Of a stretch of 64,000 nucleotides of DNA, positions 55,601 to 64,000 are shown piece after piece. This DNA comes from Syngnathus acus. Its lineage: Eukaryota; Chordata; Actinopteri; Syngnathiformes; Syngnathidae. Numbering within the stretch: position 1 is the stretch's first letter; every line of letters starts with the position of its first letter. Below the pieces are notes generated by a model. It saw nothing but the letters and a program-made list of their open reading frames with translations. It was not told where the DNA came from and ran no database searches. Both the position numbers and the translations under genes were made by a program. The stretch lies in assembly GCF_901709675.1 (NCBI RefSeq), contig NC_051097.1, positions 7,046,039 to 7,110,038 on the forward strand. The letters run 5' to 3'.

Positions 55601-56641
55601 CACCAGACTGTCTTCTTTACCGGGTATTACCGTAGTTATACGGCCACCCTGCGGCGGAATGAAGAATTACCTCTAAATGGCACATATACGTTCGATTTAT
55701 GGTTATATGAATCGACATCGGGTTATGAAAGGGAAAATCGATTCAAATGTATTGATCGTTTTTAAAACCCAGTCCTACTGCTTATATGAATGAGCTGCAT
55801 ATTTTCGAACTTTAGAGATGCTCATTAGCGATTATTGTAATATCAATGAATTTTGCAATTGATGAATCCAATTAAAATCATTCTTTCCAAATGTCTATCA
55901 ATTTATTGGGCATAATTTCAAATTGATAGTGGAGACAGTACACAATCTTAACTTATGATTCAGTTACTGGTTCAGTCTCTAACATACAAGAAATGGGGGG
56001 GGGGGCTACATTACACACAAGCTGGTCTGTTGGCTGCAGACTGCAAAGTATGAGCTGCAGGTAAGTGTTTTTTGAGATGAACAAATACATGCAATTGTCT
56101 TCTTTCCTTGGGATTCAGAAAGACCTTTTGTCTGCTTGCACAGGTTTAACGTGACTAGCAAACAAAACAGTAACAAACAACAAAAGGTAACAGGACACTT
56201 GTTAATAATCATTTACCTGAAGCAGGCTCGCTTGACCCAGGTAGCCTTTAATTACAGACCCCGAGAGTGGGAGCAGGAGGGGGGTTGGTATTTTTGTCCA
56301 CAGGGGCTGACATTGATGTAGCTTACCGCTCGTTGTGCAACAATGGAACGTCATCTGCGGGTTGCTTGAGGTCACTTATCCCTGTTGAACAGTTTCTTAT
56401 CTGGGAAGGACAAGACTGGGCCAGCCATGGAGAAAGCCGCATTCTGCGAATTCCAGCCTGGGAGCGTTAGTTGCAGTCGTTGAAAAGAACGGTCATCTTA
56501 TTGGGTTTTACTATTTATTTACAAAACTATGCAACATTAAATGAGGTTAAAAACGTTTTGAAAGTCTGTGGGAAATTGCCAGTCTAGCTGGGCGGACGAC
56601 AACCTAAAGCAGCTTAAGTCCATCTTTAGCGGGTCCCCCTG
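52607..56641. other. Intergenic region between ch25h and the PAR cluster
   Basis: After ch25h an ATTAAA at 52938 may serve as a polyadenylation signal. The rest lacks convincing coding sequence. It holds a 115-bp tandem duplication (53887-54115). A region at about 55190-55520 has GCTAGC-rich sequence and a minus-strand donor-like ACCG/GTAAGC near 55457, possibly a noncoding transcript start. Another AATAAA on minus (TTTATT at 56514) suits the adjacent f2rl1 gene. Confidence 0.5.
53887..54115. repeat. 115-bp tandem duplication, two copies
   Basis: The unit starting TATGCAAGTATAACCACATC at 53887 recurs at 54002. Only one substitution and a one-base difference in an A run were seen. The unit includes a GTTAGGGGGGCTGTTGTC stretch. 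Confidence 0.9.
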
Positions 56642-58249
56642 CTAGCACGAGCTGCTCTGCGTGTTCCCTGAGTCTGACACAAACGACTTGCTCCTTTTGG
56701 AGTACTTCATGGAACTGAAGGACACTCGCATGCGCTCCACCGTCCGGCTGCTGCGGCACAGCAGCGTGTTTTTGACGTGCTGGCGGAAGTCGTCGGACAC
56801 AAAGTAGTAGATGAACGGGTCCAGAATGCTGTTGAGGCTAGCCAGGCACAGCGTGGTGACGTAGAAGGCGTAGCCATTGTCCGTCACGCCGTCCTTGAGC
56901 AGCGAATAGTGCAGCACCAGCATGATATTACTGGGGATGAAGCACACCAGGAAGGTGACCAGCACCACCATAATCAACAGCACCGCCCTCCGCCGGTTCT
57001 TGGCCGCCGCGCCGTCCTTCCTTCCGCGGCCCAGCGCCCGCAGAAGCAGAACGTAGGCCACCACGATAACGACACAAGGCACCAAGAACACCACCGTGCC
57101 CATCAGGACAAAGTAAAAATAAGGCAGGCGGACCGATGCGAAGGGGTCCAAGGGATTCAGGATGATGTTGACGTCGTGACAAGTGGTGATGGCGGGCTCG
57201 CGCAACTGGGCCGTGTGCTGGTAAAGGTAGAGTGGCGTGGTGGTGAGCCAGATGAAAACCCAGATGGCGATGCACACGCCCAGCGCCACCTTATTGTTCT
57301 TGCGCTGTTGGGAAAGCGGATGCGCTACTACCCAGTAGCGCTGCACACTGAGGCAGGCGATGAATAAGATGGAACAGTACATGTTCCCGTAGAAGAAGCC
57401 CACCAGGACCTTGCAGAGTACCTCGCCGTACGTCCAGTCGTTGCCGGCCAGGTGGTAGGCGATCTTGAGCGGTGTCCAGATGACAAAAAGCAGGTCGGCC
57501 AGAGCCAGGTTGGCCATGTAGATGGACGACGGGTGCTTCTTCTTGGTGCGGAACAGGAAGACCCAGATGGCCATGGCGTTGGTAGGCAGGCCCACCACGA
57601 ACACCACGATGTAGATGATCGGCAGGAAGACAGTGGTGAGGCCGCTCTGTAAGGTCTCGGAGGTGGCGCGGTCAACCACCACCAGGTCCGAGGACTTTGG
57701 GTCAATGAAACCGACGAAACCGCGACCCTTTGCTGCGCAAAAAATAAAGAATACTAAGATTTGTATCACTTAAATTGGAAAAGACCATAAAGCATCAACG
57801 CTAAGCTTCTAGCATGTGCACAATCACAAACCTGTTACATAAAATAACTTATCAGCAGTTAAACTATTCAATACAAAAAAAACTTCACGTGACGCTCGAT
57901 ATTTAATGTTCATGTAAATAAATGCAAACGATCCGTGGCTTGTCAGCTTTTTCAACAAAAACTTTAATTTCCGTGCGTACATATTTGCAGTATTAAAATT
58001 ATTATTTGCCCAGATGCCAAGGCCTGACTTGGAGTTGAGGTAAAGTGAGGTTGGAACAATGAGCTCAGTGAAAAGTTGAGTAATGTACCAATGACAATTT
58101 CTAATAGTCTAAAGTTATTCTGAAGCATTAAATATGTGGATGGTTTAAAAAAAATAATCTTGATTTCGGAAAAACTTACCTGCGCTATCCGCGGCCATAA
58201 CGTGACACAAGATGGTCAAGGAAAACGCCCAAAAGTGAGCACGGTCCAT
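56642..58249 (-). CDS. f2rl1: Protease-activated receptor 2-like GPCR, copy A
   Basis: This class A GPCR is switched on when a serine protease exposes a tethered ligand. Exon 1 (58249-58180) encodes a signal peptide. Exon 2 (57732-56642) carries the seven-helix receptor; the phases join to give 386 aa (human PAR2 397). Cleavage is predicted at KGR27/G28, exposing GFVGFI, aligned with human SKGR/SLIGKV. PAR2-type marks are LTTVFLPIIYIVVFVVGLPT, FYGNMYCSILFIACLSVQRY (QRY replacing DRY), ECL2 ITTCHDV, and DPFIYYFVS in helix 7. The tail has CRSSRTVERMRVSF with a possible palmitoylated cysteine. It lies next to a second copy in the same orientation. A perfect CRE lies 197 bp upstream of the ATG. 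Confidence 0.94.
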
Positions 58250-58445
58250 CTTTTTCTTTTTTTAAGTGTCCTGTCCCCAAGCTTGATCCTCGTTATGTTC
58301 TGCTTTTGTCTGAGTATTGCTTCCGCGCCCAGATACCGCGTTCTTTAACTTTACCCTCGGCCAACTCGTCCTCCGACACTCATTTCCACCGACACTCGGT
58401 GGCCACGCCCCGAGACTACCTGGCAGATTGAGCCTGGGGGCGTTG

Positions 58446-58453
58446 TGACGTCA
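58446..58453. promoter_or_regulatory. Palindromic CRE upstream of f2rl1 copy A
   Basis: A perfect TGACGTCA lies 197 bp before the start codon. A TGACGTAA variant follows at about 58484. Confidence 0.55.
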
Positions 58454-59230
58454 TCAGCGAGTCGCCAAGCCGGTTGCTCCTTTTGATGACGTAATCACCA
58501 AACCAAAAAAAGCTGATGACAACCTACCTTACGTTTTATTTTTGATTATATTGTGTTCAAATCTGTACTGTAAAAACTGATTTGTAACTACTACTGTAGA
58601 CTCACTCTGAGTTAGTTTTTTAAAGCTGCACTTTATTTCATTTCACTATGCAAAGTTTCAAAAGAAAAATAATCGTAATCACACTCAGTCATCATTTAAT
58701 AAAACATAAACGTGTTCTAGAGCCCCTTCTAGAATGAAGATTCTCTGATATTAACAAGATGGCTGTTTTTACGTTCCACTCCAACTTGAATGAAAAACAT
58801 GGTGTCCTCAAGGGTCCATAAGGATTAAAAGTGCGTAGAAGTGATACAACCCAAACAAAAGAAACACGACAGATTAAAAACTGAAGAAAAAGTTGCTGCA
58901 AGTGTATAAAACATCCTTACAAACATCACCATTTTTGTCATTAGAATTGAAGGTGAAGAAAATGCATGTATTAGAAATGTAAAATTAAACTGAGAAGTCT
59001 AAATACATTCTGCTTGTGAGAAAGAATATGGACACTTATGGACAAGTTTTCATTGAATATTTTGGAGAAGCCTTTGTTATGAGAGAAAGCCTTTGGTTTG
59101 TTTTGAAGTTTGGAACGTCAGAACTATGAGGCCAAACATGGTAACCAACCACGATCCTTTGGCGGCTCTATTTAAAACAATAACAACAGTAAACACAATC
59201 CGTTATATCCGGATAGAGTCGTAGCACCAG

Positions 59231-60869
59231 CTAGCATTGCGAGCTGCCCGTGTTTCCACCAGAGTCAGATGTGTAGTTGTTGCTCTTCTTGGAGAACTTG
59301 AGAGCGCTGAAGGACACACGCATCCTCTCCACAGTGCGCTGGCTCCGGCACAGGAAGGTGTTTTTCACGTGCTGGCGGAAGTCGTCCGAGATGAAGTAAT
59401 AGACGAAGGGATCAATGCAGCTGTTGAGGCTGGCCAAGCACAACGTGGTAATGTAGAAGCCGTAGAGGTTGTCGGGGACCTCGTTTAGGAGCAGCACGTA
59501 GTGTACCAAGAGCATGATGTTGCTAGGTGCGAAGCACACCAAGAACATCACCAGCACGATGATGATCAGCACTACCGCCTTGCGCCGCTGCTTGGCCACA
59601 CCGACGTCCACCGTCATGCTGGTGCGGAGCGCGCGCAGCATGAGCGCATAGGAGACGACGCACACGACCGCTGGTCCCACAAAGCCCAACGTGCCCATGG
59701 TGAGGAAGTAGCCCGCCGCCATCTTTTTCTGACTGGGCCGGGTGACGTCATGGCAGGTGAGGATGTTGAGGTTGACCACGCGCACCTCCTGGTCGTACAG
59801 GTAGAGCGGCACTGTGAGGAGCCACACAGTCACCCAGATGACCACCGAAACCACGTACGCTGTCATTTTCTCACGCCGCCGCTGGGCCATCGGGTACACC
59901 ACGACCCAGTAGCGCTGCACGCTGATGCAGGCGATGAAAGCCATAGAACAGTACATGTTCCCGTAGAAGAAGCACACCAAGACCTTGCACAGCCCCTCGC
60001 CATATGTCCAGTTGTTCTCATTGAAGTGGTAGGCGATCTTCAGCGGCACCCAGATAACAAACAACAGGTCAGCCAGAGCCAGGTTGGCCATGTAGATTGA
60101 CGCCGGGTGCTTCGTCTTGGTGCGGAAGAGGAACACCCAGACGGCCATGGCGTTGGTAGGCAGGCCCACCACGAACACCACGATGTAGAGGACCGGCAGG
60201 AAGACGGTGGTGAGGCTGCTGCTCAGAACCGATTTGGCTTGCGCGCCCACCCAAATCCCATCGGTGGTCTCGGTGCCGGTGAAGCCTCGCAAACTCTCTG
60301 TGGGGGAACACACAAAATAGTCTTGATTTCCTGTGAATGTCCAAACTAATGCTTTGTTGTGTGCGTGTGTGATCTATTTCAATCATCCAAATCTTTGTTT
60401 GTGAATCACTGACCCATTATTACATCATACACACATAACATTGCTTCACATTTGTGTTGCATAAAGTTCCTGGTTTCAACACCAGTGGTTGTTAACCACA
60501 ACTATTTACATTTGCCGGTGACGCTTTGTGGTCATCAAACTAAAGGAAAGACAAGATTGCAGCCATCCGGTTTCATAATGAGGTATTTCTCCTCCAGGGG
60601 ACTAACCGGAAGTAGGGGCGTAACAGCCAAGCGCCACTTTATGTCATGTGACCACATTAAAAATCAATTCCCCTGCAATAAAATGCTCCATACTTACACA
60701 AAAACCTACAATATTACACACTGATTAAGAACATAAAATCAACATATGGTCTTCTTCTGTGTGCCTTTTGGTCGTAAACAATACACTCACCTTCGTCACC
60801 TGAGCAGGTGTGTAGAAAATGAAGGAGAATGAAGACCAGTACACAAAATCGTTCACTCCACGCAGCCAT
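59231..60869 (-). CDS. f2rl1: Protease-activated receptor 2-like GPCR, copy B
   Basis: This is a tandem paralogue of the gene at 56642. Exon 1 (60869-60791) is a signal peptide (VLVFILLHFLHTCSG). Exon 2 (60297-59231) is the receptor body, with matching phase, giving 381 aa. The candidate cleavage site is SLR30/G31, exposing GFTGTE. The receptor core is very close to copy A: LTTVFLPVLYIVVFVVGLPT, ACISVQRYWVVVYPM, ILTCHDV, DPFVYYFISDDFRQHVKNT. The third intracellular loop and ECL2 differ. Zebrafish also has two f2rl1 copies; I cannot tell which corresponds to which. Confidence 0.94.
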
Positions 60870-61017
60870 GACGGCGTTCAGCTTGTTTTGCTCAATGCAA
60901 CAAAAACAACGACGTCGTTTTGGGAGGTACCGTGGTATTGCAGGTGATGTCGACGGGCGTGGCGCCTTGCGTTTGTCTTAATGTCCGCCCTTCCAGGACC
61001 TGGTTTTCGCACCTAGG

Positions 61018-61025
61018 TGACGTCA
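61018..61025. promoter_or_regulatory. Palindromic CRE upstream of f2rl1 copy B
   Basis: A perfect TGACGTCA lies 149 bp before the start codon at 60869. Confidence 0.55.
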
Positions 61026-61730
61026 CATGGCACATGACCGCGCGGATCCAATCGTGACGTACTGACGACCACTGTTCAGTCCCTGAGATTTTGACATTTT
61101 ATTTTTTGCTTTTTGTATTTTGCTTTTCAAGTATCAATTATCACTTCATATCACAAGCAAAATGTCTTCAATTTATAAATATATATATAATAAATATATA
61201 GAGAAAAATGCCTATAATGGTAAATATATTCGTAAAAGTATCGTGATATATTAATGTTTTCAATTACCGTAAAATAACAATTAACTCGTTGCATAAATAA
61301 AAGCACAAAACGCGTTTTATAGTTGGTGACAACAGTGGTCAAAACATTTCCTCTGGCGCTCTCTAGTGGCTAAAACCAGAGCTGTCCAGCTTGATGTAAG
61401 TGAAGTATTCGGTCAACAGGGGGCGACAAGAGCAATGACAACATGAAAAGTCTGCTGTCTTATGCTGGATAAGTGTGTTTATCATTTCCAAACATGGTCA
61501 AAAAGTGGTTTGAAACGTGTTTATTTAACCATGAAAGTGTAAAGTAAGATATCAGTTAAGAAAGTGAGCAAATATACACATAACACACATGAATATTGAC
61601 TTTGCTTAACATTGTAATGTAACAGCTTAAATAGTTTTAGTGTGCAAAATGAAAAGTCATCCTTCATTGTGTCAAACCGCTTGTTATTTCACATTTATGT
61701 TGTAAAAATAGAAATAGTATTGAATCATGT

Positions 61731-61736
61731 TTTATT
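61731..61736 (-). terminator. f2r polyadenylation signal
   Basis: TTTATT on plus (AATAAA on minus) lies about 160 bases beyond the f2r stop codon. Confidence 0.4.
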
Positions 61737-61895
61737 ATATAGGTGAGTAGCCATCCGGTCAAAGGCTTTCTAGCCCAATTAGTAAAATTTATACCTTGGT
61801 CCTCTGTTTCTTTTGAAACTTCTTGGGTAAGATTCCTGTGGTGGGAATGCACTCAAGTTTGTCTGGTCAGTGGTCCTGGATGTGCAGGTTGGTAC

Positions 61896-63676
61896 TTAGA
61901 CCAGAAGTTTCTTGTACAATCCGGCGTGGCTCTCTTGCAGTGAATCCTTTTTGACAAACGAGATGTTTCGCTGTGAGCTTTCCATGCGACTGGACTTCAA
62001 GATGGTCCTGGAGCTGGACCTGTACGAGTCCGACGAACTGGTGCTGAAGCTCTCGGCCATCTTCTGACACCTCAGCGCCCCAGCGAGTTCTCGTTGGCAT
62101 TGGGACGAACCGAAGCAGTAGAGCACCGGGTCTAGCAGACAGTTGAGGCTCCCTAAACATAAAAAGACCAGATAGGCCACGTACGAGTTCTCTGGGGCGT
62201 CATGGACCTGCTTCACTCCATCATGGAGCTGCGCGTAGTGGAGCAGAAGGAGACAATTTGTGGGCGCGAAGCACAACAAGAAGATCACCAGCACCGTCAA
62301 CACCATCACCAGGGACCTGGTTCTCCGACGGGAACGTCCAGGAATGCCCCGAGGTGCCAGGCTCAAGGACCAAATCACACGGATGTATGAAATGATGGTG
62401 ACCAGCAGCGGGATGACAAAGAGTGCGACGCACAAGCCAACAAAGTACGCCCCGTAGAGCCCAACCACCTCGTCCACCGGCCGGACGTCATGACAGGTGG
62501 TGATATCCAGCTCTTTCAGGTAGAACGTCTGCTCCGAGACCACCAGGGGTACCGAGCCAGCTAGGGACATGATCCACATGGCTACGCAGGCCAGGACGGC
62601 GTAGCGGGGCCTCCTCCAGGCCAGAGAATCAATGGGGTACACCACAGCCAGAAGACGGTCCACACTGATGCAGGCCACCAGGAGGACTGAGCAATACATG
62701 TTCCAGTAGAAGGCGGCGGTGACCACACGGCACATGGACTCACCGAAGACCCAGTTGTTCCCGGAGAAGTGGTAGGCCGACTTGAAGGGCAGGAGGATGG
62801 CGAAAAGCAGGTCAGCACACGCCAGGTTGAGCATGTAGATGGCCGCAGGTTTCTTGGGCCGGATGCGGCGCAAGAAGGCCAGGGCGGCGCAGGCGTTGAC
62901 GGGCACAGCGAGCAGGCACACCACAGCGTAGAAAGACGGGATGATCAGAGTGGAAAGACGTCCCGTCAGGAAGCTGTGTACCTCCTCAGAGATGGCAGTC
63001 ACATTGCTGACCCTCAAGGCACCTCTGACCCTCAGGGTTCTGTTCACCCTCGGATCTACTTTGAGCCCGTAGACATCGTCCAGGGTGAAGGGTTCGTCGG
63101 TGGATGATGTTCCGAAGTAGGAGAACATTCTTCCTCTGGCGCTTTCTGTACACGAGTGTTAAAATAGTGTTGAGTTGATCGACAGTTTAGCATATGCTAA
63201 CAAAATACGGCTTGCTACTCCTTTACAAATAGTTTACACATTCTAGTGCTTGTAGTTTTTAATTAGCTATGTTAACTTACAACACTTGTATCTTGAAGGA
63301 CCTTTCACCCAAAACGTGATTATATAAGAAAACTAGTAAGAAGCTTGTACTTCATATACATTTTAAAAATAAATGATATAATTAAAAATAATGTTAAAAG
63401 CAAAACAGTTCTTTCACACATTATCAATAAAAGTCATTGAACTCATGAGCTATGACTCAACGGGCTGGGTGACGTCATACCATCTAACGGTTATTATAAA
63501 TATAAATACTTTTACACATTACAGCACAAGTAATGTTAGCGTGGTTATTATTATCATTAAAACATAATAATAATAAATAAAATAAAAACCTTACGATTGT
63601 CGTGGGCTGCCGCGGCGGCGCATGCGCACACGACAAGCAGCAGCGACAGCATGAGAATCGTAGTTGCCGGAGACAT
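61896..63676 (-). CDS. f2r: Proteinase-activated receptor 1 (thrombin receptor)
   Basis: This thrombin-activated GPCR mediates platelet/thrombocyte and vascular signalling. Exon 1 (63676-63595) is an Ala/Leu-rich signal peptide. Exon 2 (63145-61896) is the receptor; the phases join to give 443 aa (human 425). PAR1 rather than PAR3 is indicated by TAAFYWNMYCS, SVDRLLAVVYPIDSLAWR, EQTFYLKELDITTCHDV, SSQCQREL and the C-terminal YKKLLV. Aligning DEPFTLDD with the human hirudin-like YEPFWEDE puts the cleavage at GR33/M34, so the tethered ligand would begin MFSYFG where human has SFLLRN. The acidic DEPFTLDDVYG patch would bind thrombin exosite I. The end of helix 7 has DPVLYC in place of NPxxY. Confidence 0.94.
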
Positions 63677-63848
63677 TGAGGAGCTTCAGCAATCAAATAC
63701 AAACACGAATGAATAAAAAAAAAAAATTGTGTCTCGACGAGTCTGTGGAGCTCCTCACACGCTTGATGTAGTGACTTGCTACAGTTGTTTTTCGTTCCCA
63801 GGATATTCTCCTGGTTCAGCCCACCCCAAAAGTGGCCCCGGTTGCCGG

Positions 63849-63893
63849 CCAATCAGCAGCGAACGGAGCGGCATTCTTTCGTGGCTGACGTCA
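63849..63893 (-). promoter_or_regulatory. f2r promoter with CCAAT box and CRE
   Basis: A CCAAT box at 63849-63853 and a perfect TGACGTCA at 63886-63893 lie 170-220 bp upstream of the f2r start codon. A further perfect TGACGTCA is in f2r intron 1 at 63470-63477. Confidence 0.55.
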
Positions 63894-64000
63894 CGTTTCC
63901 CGTCGCCCCTGCAGCGGATGCGAGCCAAGAGATTATTGAAACAACCTGGAGGCTAGACATGGGTCTGATTGTCCAAAAGTTCAAATGCAGGAACATTGCA

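Noticed and set aside
56777-57367. 196-codon plus-strand open frame
   Set aside because: It is the antisense of the f2rl1 copy A receptor exon. High GC in GPCR coding sequence opens the opposite strand; the same applies to 59501-60100.

Overview
The window is nuclear DNA from a ray-finned (teleost) fish. The genes are vertebrate and have short GT-AG introns. Several interspersed repeats look like families common in teleost genomes, and the PAR2 gene (f2rl1) is tandemly duplicated. I cannot name the species from the sequence. I read eight essentially complete protein-coding genes and the last exon of a ninth. Exon joins were checked for splice sites and reading phase.

Layout. 1-10.7 kb: mostly non-coding, with the final exon of an LRRC75-family gene (+) at 5.9-6.5 kb. 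10.7-19.5 kb: rnf34 (+), an E3 ubiquitin ligase, 7 coding exons. 21.4-33.3 kb: kdm2b (-), a JmjC/CXXC/PHD/F-box/LRR chromatin regulator, 21 coding exons plus a probable internal alternative first exon. 35.1-42.6 kb: pde8b (-), a cAMP phosphodiesterase, 22 coding exons. 44.9-47.5 kb: crhbp (+), CRH-binding protein, 7 exons. 48.8-49.7 kb: s100z (-). 51.7-52.6 kb: ch25h (+), a single-exon cholesterol 25-hydroxylase that carries an apparent 1-base frameshift. 56.6-63.9 kb: a cluster of three protease-activated receptor genes (-): two f2rl1 (PAR2) copies, then f2r (PAR1). Each has a signal-peptide exon and one large receptor exon.

The block pde8b-crhbp-s100z-f2rl1-f2r corresponds to human 5q13, and rnf34-kdm2b to human 12q24, so the 33.3-35.1 kb interval is a fusion point relative to mammals. 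These genes are not an operon, and shared function is limited to the PAR cluster. Highlights: a perfect CRE palindrome 150-210 bp upstream of the start codon of all three PAR genes; diverged PAR tethered ligands; a duplicated CCAAT-rich segment at the probable short-isoform promoter of kdm2b; and a GC-AG intron beside a 24-nt microexon in rnf34. I did not find a previously undescribed multi-gene system. The novel-looking signals are regulatory and structural.
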